The notes beneath the pieces were generated by a model. The model saw only the letters and a list, made by a program, of their open reading frames with translations, was not told the origin of the DNA and searched no databases. A DNA stretch of 8,355 nt from CAYXVF01 sp964468125 (lineage in GTDB: Bacteria > Myxococcota > XYA12-FULL-58-9 > CAYXVF01), in NCBI GenBank assembly GCA_964468125.1, contig CAYXVF010000166.1, positions 1 to 8,355 on the forward strand, in the 5' to 3' direction. A program made the translations under genes and the position numbers. Of this stretch, positions 1 to 6,334 are shown piece by piece (positions within the stretch are counted from its first letter, which is position 1; each line of letters begins with the position of its first letter).

Positions 1-236
1 CCGAGGCGATCGCTTGCCCATTCGTCGGCCGCACGACGAAACTCTTCGGTCACCTCCCCCGGTGCGTGCGACGACCAGTACTCGACCGCGGTCGTGACCC
101 CCGTAGCGTCGAGGGCGTGCTCCGCGCCGTCGTGGACCGCTTCGCCTGCGCTCTCGAGCGCCGATCCCGCGGCGGCCCCGGCCTCCCGGGCGACCGCGCT
201 CGCCCACTCTCCCCATGATCGTTGGACCTGCGACAT
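1..236 (-). CDS. N-terminal part of unrecognised Ala-rich protein, runs off left edge
   Basis: The frame is open from ATG at 236 to the window edge, giving 78 residues that begin MSQVQRSWGEWASAVAREAG. I do not recognise the family. The visible part has no signal peptide or hydrophobic segment, so it is probably cytoplasmic or delivered by another route. It is rich in Ala and Glu, with likely amphipathic helices around residues 8-45 and 60-78, and has two Trp-containing stretches (GEWASAV, DEWASDRL). The start is well supported: AGGAGGA lies at 246-252, nine bases upstream, and a sigma-54-type promoter lies at 268-283. Other minus-strand frames here give Arg/Ser-rich translations typical of shadow frames. 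The promoter module is shared with the lipoprotein operon starting at 6252, so the two genes are probably co-regulated. What it does cannot be said from this fragment. Confidence 0.7.
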   Translation of the reverse strand, partial: MSQVQRSWGEWASAVAREAGAAAGSALESAGEAVHDGAEHALDATGVTTAVEYWSSHAPGEVTEEFRRAADEWASDRL

Positions 237-245
237 TGCTCGTGC

Positions 246-252
246 TCCTCCT
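246..252 (-). promoter_or_regulatory. Ribosome binding site for the left-edge gene
   Basis: On the minus strand this reads AGGAGGA, nine bases before ATG at 236. It fixes the start and frame of the partial gene at the left edge, which other minus-strand frames would otherwise contest. Confidence 0.65.
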
Positions 253-260
253 CGTGGCGC

Positions 261-340
261 AGGAATGAGCAGATCCGGTGCCACCGGCGACGCATCGAGA
301 TTTCAGGGAGTTAGGGGCGCAGCTGCCTCAGAATGCGCCA
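261..340 (-). repeat. Dispersed promoter module, copy A
   Basis: This stretch aligns without gaps to 6291-6370 (constant offset 6030) with 55 of 80 identical bases by hand count. The best-conserved blocks are the sigma-54 core (GGTGGCACCG and CTGCTCA on the minus strand), TTTCAGG at 301-307, and GCCTCAGAATG at 325-335. Columns 291-300 are the divergent block. Weaker similarity continues to about 366 with one- to three-base offsets (GGTGTC at 347-352, GCAGC at 362-366). The region paired as a hairpin in copy B (6335-6358) is only partly complementary here (AGGGAG at 305-310, CTGCCT at 323-328), while a different stem GGCGCA/TGCGCC (316-321, 334-339) is possible. Confidence 0.7.
268..283 (-). 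promoter_or_regulatory. Sigma-54 (-24/-12) promoter of left-edge gene
   Basis: The minus strand reads TGGCACCGGATCTGCT. The -24 element TGGCAC matches the RpoN consensus exactly. The -12 element is CTGCT against consensus TTGCW. Exactly 10 bases separate GG (282-281) from GC (270-269), the strict RpoN spacing. The expected transcript start is about 12 bases further on (around 256-258), giving a leader of roughly 20 bases that contains the AGGAGGA site. An identically spaced copy is at 6298-6313, which makes chance unlikely. Such promoters need an AAA+ enhancer-binding protein; none is encoded here. Confidence 0.72.
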
Positions 341-378
341 TCCGTGGGTGTCCAAAATGACGCAGCCCAGAACCAAGA

Positions 379-393
379 GTGGAGTCGCTCCAC
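379..393. other. Short perfect inverted repeat GTGGAG-TCG-CTCCAC
   Basis: Six-base perfect arms (379-384 and 388-393) are separated by three bases. No T-run follows on either strand, so it does not look like a Rho-independent terminator. It lies between the sigma-54 module and the truncated epimerase, upstream of the promoter at 268-283, and could be an activator site. It may equally be chance in GC-rich sequence. Confidence 0.3.
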
Positions 394-403
394 CCGCGTC
401 TGA

Positions 404-847
404 CGTCCCGAAGACGATGACATGCTGACCGAGCCGGCGGGCGAGAATCTCAAGGCCAACGAGCTGTTGAACCGTCGCCTGACCGTCGAAGACGCGGCGC
501 GAGCGCACCTGCACGCCCTCGACCGCGCCCCGGCGCTCGGGTTCGGTACGTTCATTCTGTCGGCGCCAACGCCCTTCACCAGGGAAGATGCGGTCGAGCT
601 CCTCAACGACGCCCCCGCCGTCATCGCCCGACGCTTCCCCAAGGCAGCCGAGCTCTACGCCGCGCGCGGCTGGGTGTTTCCGCGATCCATCGAGCGCGTC
701 TACGACTCGACGCGCTCACGAGAGGTCTTGGGGTTCGAGTACGAAACGGACTTCGGAGCGCTCCTGCGCGCGCTCGAGCGGGGAGACGACCTTCCGTTCC
801 ACCACGACCCGAGCTACGTGTCACCGAAGGAGAGCGGCGCGAGCTAG
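404..847 (+). pseudogene. 5'-truncated NAD-dependent epimerase/dehydratase (SDR) remnant
   Basis: From ATG at 422 the frame encodes 141 residues that look like the C-terminal part of an extended SDR/NAD-dependent epimerase. NLKANELLNRRLTVEDAARA is the typical region where a lineage-specific loop leads into the substrate-binding half, followed by FILSAPTPFTREDA and a C-terminal VSPKE tail. The Rossmann half, with its GxxGxxG nucleotide motif and YxxxK catalytic pair (expected about 170-200 residues upstream), is absent. Codons for RPEDDD just before the ATG also look like family sequence and are preceded in frame by TGA at 401-403, so the true homology starts upstream of the ATG. No ribosome site precedes 422. 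It is probably a decayed remnant cut off near the sigma-54 module. Independent translation of the fragment is possible but would not give an active enzyme. Confidence 0.7.
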
Positions 848-867
848 CCGACGCCGTCGGTGTCGGC
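847..867. other. GC-rich hairpin after the epimerase remnant
   Basis: GCCGAC (847-852) pairs with GTCGGC (862-867); a tighter alternative pairs CCGAC with GTCGG inside it. It begins at the last base of the TAG stop of the epimerase remnant. The following bases are TCCTCAG, with no T-run, so intrinsic termination is doubtful. It lies in the leader of the S9 peptidase gene and includes the GTG at 860, which argues against that codon as the peptidase start. Confidence 0.35.
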
Positions 868-928
868 TCCTCAGGACGCACGGTGCGCCCCGCTTGATGG
901 CTTTCGGGTTTCGCGCAACAGTCCCGCG

Positions 929-3199
929 GTGAATCGCACTCGTTCTTCGCATCTCGTGGTGCTGGCTGCGCTCGCATCGTCCTGTCACTCCGGCGCGAAG
1001 CCGGTGGCCCACGATGCGCCCGCCTTCACGCCGTCCGACGAAGCCCCATCGCTCGAGCAGATCGTCGGTCTGCCGAGCCTCACCGGAACGGCGCCACAGC
1101 GACCGGTGTGGTCGCCGGACAGCTCCAAGGTTGCCTTCCTTTGGAACGATGAAGGCATGCCCTTTCTCGACGTGTGGGTCGTTGACCGGGACGGCAACAA
1201 CCTCGAGCGGCTCACCGCGCTCGCCCCGGAGCGAGCGCCAAGGCCGGAGCCGGGTCTCTCCCGGGAAGAAATGCTCGAACGCGTCGCCCGCCGCGAGGCG
1301 CGAGGCATTTCCGAGATCACCTGGTGGCCCGATGCTTCACGCGTGCTGTTCTCGCACGACGGAACGCTCCTCTCGGTTCCGGCCCAGGGCGGTGAAGCGG
1401 TCGCAGTGCTGCCAGACGAAGGAGACGGCCGATCACTCCAGTTCGATCCGTCCGGCGAGCGCCTGGCCTTCCTGCGGGGTCTGGATCTTTGGCTGCACGA
1501 CTTTGCGCGCGACGAGACGACGCGGATTACCGAGCTCGGCAAGCCGGGCATCGGCACCGTGCCGGTCGGGGCCTTTGCCGGGCCAGACTCCATCGTCGTA
1601 GGCCCCACCTGGTCGGCGGACGGTCGCTACCTCGCCTTCGAGCACCTCGACCGCAGCGAGGTTCGCCGGGTGCCCATTCCGGCCTGGCTCCACGGCAAGG
1701 AGCCGATGCTCCACGAGGTGCGAAGGCCTTACCCCGGCGATCGCGATGAGGCTCGTCGCGTCGGCATCTATGACACTCAGTCAAAGAAGACGAGCTGGCC
1801 CGAGCTCGGCGATCCAAAGACCCGCATTACCTACGAGTATTCGTGGTCGCCGGCGGCTCCCGAGCTGATGGTGCATCAGGGGATCGACGTCGCCGAGACC
1901 CGCTGGATCCACGTGGTTGACGCCGCGACCGGCGCGGTCCGAACCGTGTGGGACGATCAACGCCCCAAGCGGGTCTACCCGATCTTCCGCGCGGTTTGGG
2001 CGCCGAGTGGCAAGGAGATCTACTTCATCGCCGACCACGAAGAGTTCTATCGTCTGTATGCGTTGCCCTCCAGCGGCGGAAAGGCGCGCCGGCTCACCGG
2101 AGACTACGATGTCGCCGGGACTCGCTCTGGGGCATATCTCGAATTCGCGGGGCCGGCCCTCTACTTCGTAGCGGCAAGCCCAACTCCCTACGAGCGCCAC
2201 CTGTTTCGACTCGCGCCGGCGGCGGGCGGAATCGAGCAGATCACCACGCGCGCAGGGCTTCACGACCCGGTGGTCTCTCCGGACGGTCGTGCGTTTGCGT
2301 CGGTGATGTCGAGTGATCGCCACCCCGCGGAGCTGTACGTGGGGCAGACCACGCCGGGGGTCGAGTCGGCGCGGGTCACGGATTCGCCGATCGACGCCTT
2401 CGATCGGTTCGATTGGATCGAGCCGCGCTACGTCACGTTTCCGGCGCGCACCGGTGGCTACACCTTGCATGCGCGCATCGTCGAGCCTCGCGACCGCGTC
2501 CCTGGAGGGCGCTACCCGGTGCTGATCGGCAACATCTACTCGAATACGGTGCGCAATAGCTGGGACGCGGTGCGGCCGACGACCCACCTGCAGCAGCGTC
2601 TCGCCCTCACCGGCGAGTACATTCACGTGCAAGTCGATCTGCGCGGCAGCGTCGGCTACGGCGTCGATTTTCGCGAGGCGTTTCAGGGCGATTGGGGGCG
2701 GGGTGACCTGACCGATCTCGTCGCGCTCGTCGACTACCTGAAGACCCTCGACTACGTCGACCCGGACCGGATCGGGCTGTGGGGCAACAGCTACGGCGGG
2801 TTGATGGTGCTCTCGGCGCTGTTTCGCGAGCCGGGGGTCTTTGCGGCGGGGGTTGCGGGGGCTCCGGCGGTAGACGTCTATCACTTCACCGGCTTCGACC
2901 AACACCTGACCCGCCGGCCGGAGACCCACCCGGAGATCTTCGAGACCGGAAGCCTGCTCGACTTGGGCGAGGAGCTCCGCGATCCGCTGCTGATCATTCA
3001 CGGCATGCACGACGACATCGTGCCGTTCAAGACGACGCTGATGCTCACCGAGAAGCTGATGCTCTTGGGCAAGGACTTTGACCTGGTAGGCATGCCCCGC
3101 GCCCCCCACTGGTGGGCCGGCACCGAGCACTACGCGATCTACACCTTTGGCAAGCTAGAGGATTTCTTCCGCCGCCACGTGCCACCGGGGCCGCGCTAG
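929..3199 (+). CDS. S9 family prolyl-oligopeptidase / DPP IV-like peptidase, probable lipoprotein
   Basis: This serine peptidase should cleave short peptides, often after Pro or Ala, outside the cytoplasm. From GTG at 929 it has 756 residues, a normal length for DPP IV-like S9 enzymes. Residues 1-19 form a lipoprotein-type signal peptide ending LASSC, with Cys19 as the likely lipidated residue. A beta-propeller with PD40/TolB-like blades follows: VWSPDSSKVAF (about 60), ITWWPDASRVLF (129), FDPSGERLAF (170), TWSADGRYLAF (227), SWSPAAPEL (304), VWAPSGKEIYF (356). The alpha/beta-hydrolase domain runs from about 505 to the end, with DLRGSVGYG near 570. The triad is visible: Ser621 in GNSYGG, Asp695 in HGMHDD, His727 in APHWW. 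No DWxYEE-type double-Glu motif was seen, so strict dipeptidyl-peptidase specificity is uncertain. An in-frame GTG at 860 would add 23 residues in front of the signal peptide and lies in a hairpin. Neither start has a clear ribosome site. The gene converges on the Uma2 gene, 29 bases away. Confidence 0.9.
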   Translation: MNRTRSSHLVVLAALASSCHSGAKPVAHDAPAFTPSDEAPSLEQIVGLPSLTGTAPQRPVWSPDSSKVAFLWNDEGMPFLDVWVVDRDGNNLERLTALAPERAPRPEPGLSREEMLERVARREARGISEITWWPDASRVLFSHDGTLLSVPAQGGEAVAVLPDEGDGRSLQFDPSGERLAFLRGLDLWLHDFARDETTRITELGKPGIGTVPVGAFAGPDSIVVGPTWSADGRYLAFEHLDRSEVRRVPIPAWLHGKEPMLHEVRRPYPGDRDEARRVGIYDTQSKKTSWPELGDPKTRITYEYSWSPAAPELMVHQGIDVAETRWIHVVDAATGAVRTVWDDQRPKRVYPIFRAVWAPSGKEIYFIADHEEFYRLYALPSSGGKARRLTGDYDVAGTRSGAYLEFAGPALYFVAASPTPYERHLFRLAPAAGGIEQITTRAGLHDPVVSPDGRAFASVMSSDRHPAELYVGQTTPGVESARVTDSPIDAFDRFDWIEPRYVTFPARTGGYTLHARIVEPRDRVPGGRYPVLIGNIYSNTVRNSWDAVRPTTHLQQRLALTGEYIHVQVDLRGSVGYGVDFREAFQGDWGRGDLTDLVALVDYLKTLDYVDPDRIGLWGNSYGGLMVLSALFREPGVFAAGVAGAPAVDVYHFTGFDQHLTRRPETHPEIFETGSLLDLGEELRDPLLIIHGMHDDIVPFKTTLMLTEKLMLLGKDFDLVGMPRAPHWWAGTEHYAIYTFGKLEDFFRRHVPPGPR

Positions 3200-3228
3200 A
3201 GCGGACGCGCCCGAGGTAGAATGACGCC

Positions 3229-3709
3229 TCACGCCTCGAGCAGGTAACCACATTCGAGATCGATCCTCACCTTCGACGTCAGGCGGCGAGTGCCGTCGCG
3301 CCGGGCGTGCAAAACGAGCAGGGTGGCCGGGTCAAACACGATGACGTCCTTGACCCCTTGTGACAGGTAGAACGGCGGGCCGATTTCGAGGTCTTTGGCT
3401 TCACCCCTTGCTCACAACCTCCACGACCGCTTCGGGGACCAGAGAAATCGCATCTTCGTCTTCGTCAGGCTCTCGGCAGAATATGGCCACGTCAGGCCGT
3501 TTGAGCGATCCATCGCCAAACTGGACATAGACGGCCGCCGCGTGAACGCATTCGCTCTCGCTGCTCGGGTTGTGCTTCTGGATAGTGCCCCGGATGCGAT
3601 CGACGGCTTTTCGGTGCTTCCAAACCGGATGAGCCTCCCAGATTGGCAGTCCGGCCACGATCTCCAGGCGAATGCCTAGCTCTTCGGCGCGAAGAAACTC
3701 GGGTGGCAT
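3229..3709 (-). pseudogene. Uma2-family (PD-(D/E)XK-like) nuclease, frameshifted
   Basis: From ATG at 3709 the frame gives 102 residues (MPPEFLRAEELGIRLEIVAG at the N-terminus) with Uma2 features: RPDVAIF carrying the metal-binding Asp, then VVEVVSKG. It then meets TGA at 3403-3401. The rest of the family fold follows immediately in the next frame, from GAA at 3402 to TGA at 3231-3229. It encodes 57 residues starting EAKDLEIGPPFYLSQGVKDV and including the strand IVFDP. Removing one G from the GGGG run at 3404-3407 fuses the parts as ...VSKGEAKDLE..., and a +1 slip at GGG-T does the same. It is either a natural frameshift, an assembly error in a homopolymer, or less likely recoding. Uma2 proteins are often multicopy in actinobacteria, cyanobacteria and myxobacteria, and their role is poorly known. 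No good ribosome site precedes 3709; an in-frame TTG at 3820 would overlap the Cys-rich gene. Confidence 0.8.
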
Positions 3710-3807
3710 GGTTGAATGTTGAAGGAGCCTACGACTTTTGGCAAGCGCGGCTCGTGCAATCTGCCGCCGGCCGCCTGGGGTCTTTGCCCGGGGGGCCTTG
3801 CGGCGCC

Positions 3808-4731
3808 TCAGGGCGCGCAAAAGTCGCTGCAGCCGCCTTCGCAGGCGACGAGCTGGGAATAAAGCGCCGAGTCGCAGCCGGGATCATCCACCGACGCGTT
3901 GCTTCGATAGCAGGCGTCGCAGGCGTCGTCGGCCAAGCAGCTCGCGATCTCTGCGCAGCAGAGCGCTTGCTGGCAGACGGTACAGTTGTCGATCACGTCA
4001 AAAGAGATCTCCGGGCAGTAGTCGGTGAAACCGCTGCAGACGTCGCCGCATAGCTCGGCCGCACACGTGTTGGCTCGCACGTACTCGACCGAGTTGTCGC
4101 AGTTGGAGGTCGCCTCTTCGTTCCAGCATGCCGAGCACGTCGAGCCCGTTAGGCACTGAGTCATGCTCCCACAACATCTCGATTCGAGACATCCGGTGCA
4201 TTCGTTGTAACCGGTGAACCTGATTTCGGTGCAGGCATCCGGCTGCGAGTTGCAGGACTCGTCACAGCGCTCCGCGACGCAGTTGATCCGCGACTGATAC
4301 AGCCAGTTGGTGTCGCAGTTGGAGCCCATCCCGTCGACGCACGCTGCACACGCACTATCGTTTCGGCACTGAGTGACGACGTCGCAGCAGCTCCCTTCGA
4401 TGCACTCGGTGCAGACGTTTGGATTCGAGTAAGAGATGCCTGGACACTGGTCGGTGCCGCCGCCGCTGCTCGAGCCGCCATCGGACCCGCCGCCGCTGGA
4501 TCCCCCGCCGCTCGATCCTCCGGATGAGCCTCCGCCACTGGAATCGTCTCCCGGATCGCTACCGACAGACCCACCGCCGCTCGAATCTCCGAACGACCCG
4601 TCGTTAGAGTCGTCCGATTCGGCATCCCGCGCGGCGTCCACGACCAGCCACTCGTCGCGTGATCCGCCACCGCAACCGATCGCGAGCGCGATGGAGCAGA
4701 GGTAAAGCCACTTCGCCGTTCGATTCGTCAT
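3808..4731 (-). CDS. Cys-rich lipoprotein with Ser/Gly linker and three 12-Cys repeats
   Basis: This 307-residue protein is of no family I can name. Residues 1-20 are a lipoprotein signal peptide with lipobox LAIGC (Cys20), so it should be anchored in the envelope, most likely at the outer membrane. Residues 36-63 are acidic, and residues 46-92 are a Ser/Gly/Asp linker that would hold the rest away from the membrane. Three tandem Cys repeats follow at 96-160, 167-232 and 239-305, joined by six-residue linkers. Each has 12 cysteines in the order C-x10-C-x2-C-x4-CC-x5-C-x5-C-x2-C-x(7-11)-C-x(10-11)-C-x(3-4)-C-x3-C, consistent with about six disulfides per repeat. The start at 4731 is chosen because AAAGGAGG lies six bases upstream and the signal peptide begins there; an upstream start at 4755 would add eight residues. 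It starts 20 bases after the stop of the lipoprotein/barrel gene, so the two form an operon under the sigma-54 promoter at 6298-6313. A structural, adhesive or ligand-binding role is a guess. Confidence 0.88.
   Translation of the reverse strand: MTNRTAKWLYLCSIALAIGCGGGSRDEWLVVDAARDAESDDSNDGSFGDSSGGGSVGSDPGDDSSGGGSSGGSSGGGSSGGGSDGGSSSGGGTDQCPGISYSNPNVCTECIEGSCCDVVTQCRNDSACAACVDGMGSNCDTNWLYQSRINCVAERCDESCNSQPDACTEIRFTGYNECTGCLESRCCGSMTQCLTGSTCSACWNEEATSNCDNSVEYVRANTCAAELCGDVCSGFTDYCPEISFDVIDNCTVCQQALCCAEIASCLADDACDACYRSNASVDDPGCDSALYSQLVACEGGCSDFCAP
3817..4446 (-). repeat. Three tandem 65-67-residue Cys-repeat units
   Basis: The units are encoded at 4446-4252, 4233-4036 and 4017-3817. The first seven inter-Cys spacings are identical across all three (10, 2, 4, 0, 5, 5, 2 residues). 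The last intervals vary: 7/8/11, 11/11/10, 4/4/3, 3/3/3. Apart from the cysteines, only a few positions agree (an I-x-[FY] pattern after the first Cys). DNA identity between units is low, so this is an old internal duplication at protein level rather than a recent tandem array. Confidence 0.85.
4456..4596 (-). repeat. Low-complexity Ser/Gly-coding tract
   Basis: Imperfect GGC/GGA-AGC/TCG codon repeats encode residues 46-92 of the Cys-rich lipoprotein, with units such as SSGGG. Such tracts readily gain or lose units by slippage, so linker length may vary between strains. The opposite strand shows an open Pro-rich frame that is a shadow. Confidence 0.7.
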
Positions 4732-4737
4732 GAGAAT

Positions 4738-4745
4738 CCTCCTTT
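4738..4745 (-). promoter_or_regulatory. Strong ribosome binding site for the Cys-rich lipoprotein
   Basis: On the minus strand this reads AAAGGAGG, six bases before ATG at 4731. It decides the start in favour of 4731 and shows the gene is translated on its own from the operon transcript. Confidence 0.8.
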
Positions 4746-4751
4746 CGTGGG

Positions 4752-5351
4752 TCACTCGAACCCGAGGCCAACGCTGAAATCGAGTCCGCGAGTCTCAATG
4801 GGCTCGAGCACGAAGCCGTTCGAGAACTCATAGAGGGTGGGGGACAGCCGATAGCCGCCACTCAAAGTCAAAAACGCGCGCGTGCTGACCAGCAGGTGAA
4901 GCGTTCCCAGAGCGCGAGCCTCGAGGCTATTTGCGCCACCCCAACCATCGCTACGCCAACGGGATGCCTGCCCGACCAGGGCCGCACCGTATCGAAGGCG
5001 CCCTCGCTTGCCGAGAACGTCGAATCGAAGGCCAGCGAAGAGTTTGCTCATGGAGGAGCGCCCGAGCTCTTCGGTCACGGCATCGCCGTACGCACTGATC
5101 CCGGCTACCGGCCCCAGAGCCACGCGTAGCTTTTCGCGCTCCGTGAGGACGAAGGCTCCATAGCCCTCGAGCCCATGCCCATAGGTATCCGAGAAGCCAG
5201 CCTTCACTCGGTCCAGGTGGTAGCTGAGCGCTCCGTACCTCTTCCGTCTCTCGCTTCGATTTCCATCGCCGACCACCAGGTCCCGGAGCTCGGGGGCGGG
5301 CGGTATCGGATCGTTGTTGTCCTCCGCTGCTGCGAGCGCGTCCGGGCGAGA
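4752..5351 (-). CDS. C-terminal beta-barrel-like domain, 5' side lost in assembly gap
   Basis: The open frame from the gap edge to TGA at 4754-4752 gives 199 residues. It starts with a Pro/Asp-rich stretch (EDNNDPIPPAPELRDL), followed by about 150 residues of alternating polar/hydrophobic strands such as GLEGYGAFVL, LRVALGPVAGISAYG, KLFAGLRFDVLG, LRYGAALVGQ, GTLHLLV and FLTLSGGYRLS. It ends FSVGLGFE. The pattern and the near-terminal Phe fit an outer-membrane beta-barrel, though the usual final residue is Phe rather than Glu. No start codon with a ribosome site or signal peptide is visible right of the Pro-rich stretch. The simplest reading is that it continues the lipoprotein upstream across the gap (N-part 5452-6252). 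A separate barrel gene whose start lies in the gap is the alternative. Confidence 0.7.
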   Translation of the reverse strand, partial: SRPDALAAAEDNNDPIPPAPELRDLVVGDGNRSERRKRYGALSYHLDRVKAGFSDTYGHGLEGYGAFVLTEREKLRVALGPVAGISAYGDAVTEELGRSSMSKLFAGLRFDVLGKRGRLRYGAALVGQASRWRSDGWGGANSLEARALGTLHLLVSTRAFLTLSGGYRLSPTLYEFSNGFVLEPIETRGLDFSVGLGFE

Positions 5352-5451
5352 NNNNNNNNNNNNNNNNNNNNNNNNNNNNNNNNNNNNNNNNNNNNNNNNN
5401 NNNNNNNNNNNNNNNNNNNNNNNNNNNNNNNNNNNNNNNNNNNNNNNNNNN
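5352..5451. other. Assembly gap (100 N)
   Basis: Exactly 100 N is the usual placeholder for a gap of unknown length, so frame cannot be carried across it. The right flank codes APEPEP in the minus frame (GAACCC repeated), and the left flank soon reaches another Pro-rich stretch. A longer Glu-Pro repeat that short reads could not span is a likely cause. Confidence 0.95.
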
Positions 5452-6252
5452 GGGTTCGGGTTCGGGCGCTGTGACCACGTTCGGTCCGTAGTTGGGCTCG
5501 TCAAACACCCCTTGCACCGGAGCGCGACCAGGCGAGAGCCGCGAAGCAGTCGCTCCCTTTGCGACCGGCCGATCCAAAGTCGGAGGCTCGGATTCTTCCT
5601 GTTCCGACGCACTTGCCATCGAACGCGACTCCGTCGTCTGACACCCACTGCTCTCGATGCGATTTCGGTCTTCTTTGAGCTTGGAGATGAGCACGCTAAA
5701 TGCATGTTCGTAGCTCTTGGCGACCGCCTGGCGCACTTCATCTTGCTTCTGCGAGAGCGGTGCGCTGTCGGGGAGCTGTGCCTCGAAACTGCCGCGCGCC
5801 GTATACTCCCCAATTTGCGCTCCGTTGCACGCGAGAACCCCGCTAAGCACCACCCAGTAGTCGTAGGTCCAGTCGGAGGTACTCGAGACGATCCCGAACG
5901 TGAGCCCCGACGCGAGTCCGTTCAACACCCCTTTGCCGACTCCAGAGGCGATAGCGCCCCCCATCGAGCTCTCCTTGTGACGCGATCTCACCTCGAGGAC
6001 GAGCCCTCCGGAGCCGTGAGCGTTCGGATCGACCTCGGTAAACGTCTGTGAGCTGCGGAGCAGGTTGCGAACGTCACTGCCGATCGCCGAGCCGCTTGCG
6101 GTTTCGGGGTCAACGACGCGAACTCGCGCACGGATCGGCGGTCCGCTCGAGTGCGTGACTCGATCCGCCGAGGTGTTCTGAAACCGGTAGCTGCCGCCAG
6201 CGCAGCCGACAGCCCCCAACGCGAGGGAGCAAGCGAGAATCGAGTGGTGCAT
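5452..6252 (-). CDS. Lipoprotein, N-terminal part up to assembly gap
   Basis: From ATG at 6252 there are 267 residues to the gap. Residues 1-17 are a lipoprotein signal peptide ending GAVGC (Cys17). Residues 40-95 look like mixed alpha/beta (ARVRVVD, GLVLEVRSRH). Residues 97-121 are a Gly-rich hydrophobic stretch ending GLASGLTFGI, and after it come TYDYWVVLSG and YTARGSFEAQLPD. This layout resembles small bacterial envelope lipoproteins of unknown role; I assign no family. Residues 175-195 form a helix, then a Ser/Glu/Pro-rich linker runs into APEPEP at the gap. AAGGAG (minus strand of 6265-6270) lies 11-12 bases upstream of the ATG; a GTG at 6255 is slightly better placed and would add one residue. 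The gene is first downstream of the sigma-54 promoter at 6298-6313. It probably continues as the barrel-like domain at 4752-5351. Confidence 0.8.
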
Positions 6253-6297
6253 CACGGCGTGGACTCCTTTGCTTTGCGTTCCGATGGTTTTGGATTG

Positions 6298-6313
6298 AGC
6301 AGGTTCGGTGCCA
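6298..6313 (-). promoter_or_regulatory. Sigma-54 (-24/-12) promoter of the lipoprotein operon
   Basis: The minus strand reads TGGCACCGAACCTGCT. TGGCAC matches the -24 consensus, CTGCT differs from TTGCW by one base, and GG (6312-6311) and GC (6300-6299) are exactly 10 bases apart. The transcript should start near 6286-6288, about 35 bases before the ATG at 6252. It would serve the genes at 6252-4752 and 4731-3808, and possibly the Uma2 remnant. Confidence 0.75.
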
Positions 6314-6334
6314 CCGCTGAGCGAGCCTCTTTTC

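Noticed and set aside
50..295. Minus-strand 81-codon frame at the left edge
   Set aside because: Its translation is Arg/Ser/Pro-rich, and it runs across the sigma-54 promoter and ribosome site that serve the other minus-strand frame starting at 236.
860..928. GTG at 860 as the start of the S9 peptidase (779 residues)
   Set aside because: It places 23 non-hydrophobic residues before a clear signal peptide, lies inside a GC-rich hairpin and has no ribosome site. GTG at 929 puts the signal peptide at the N-terminus.
1781..3130. Long minus-strand open frame of 449 codons opposite the peptidase
   Set aside because: It is a shadow of the GC-rich peptidase gene: its translation is Arg/Val/Asp-rich without recognisable domains, while the plus strand has an unambiguous catalytic triad.
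4436..4705. Plus-strand Pro-rich open frame opposite the Ser/Gly linker
   Set aside because: It is the complement of the low-complexity Ser/Gly codons, with no ribosome site or hydrophobic signal; the minus strand has a clear lipoprotein.
4951..5351. Continuation of the lipoprotein in the literal frame across the 100 N to a stop at 4951
   Set aside because: The N run is a placeholder of unknown length, so frame is meaningless across it. The frame ending at 4752 gives a barrel-like sequence, the literal one only Arg/Gly-rich shadow sequence.
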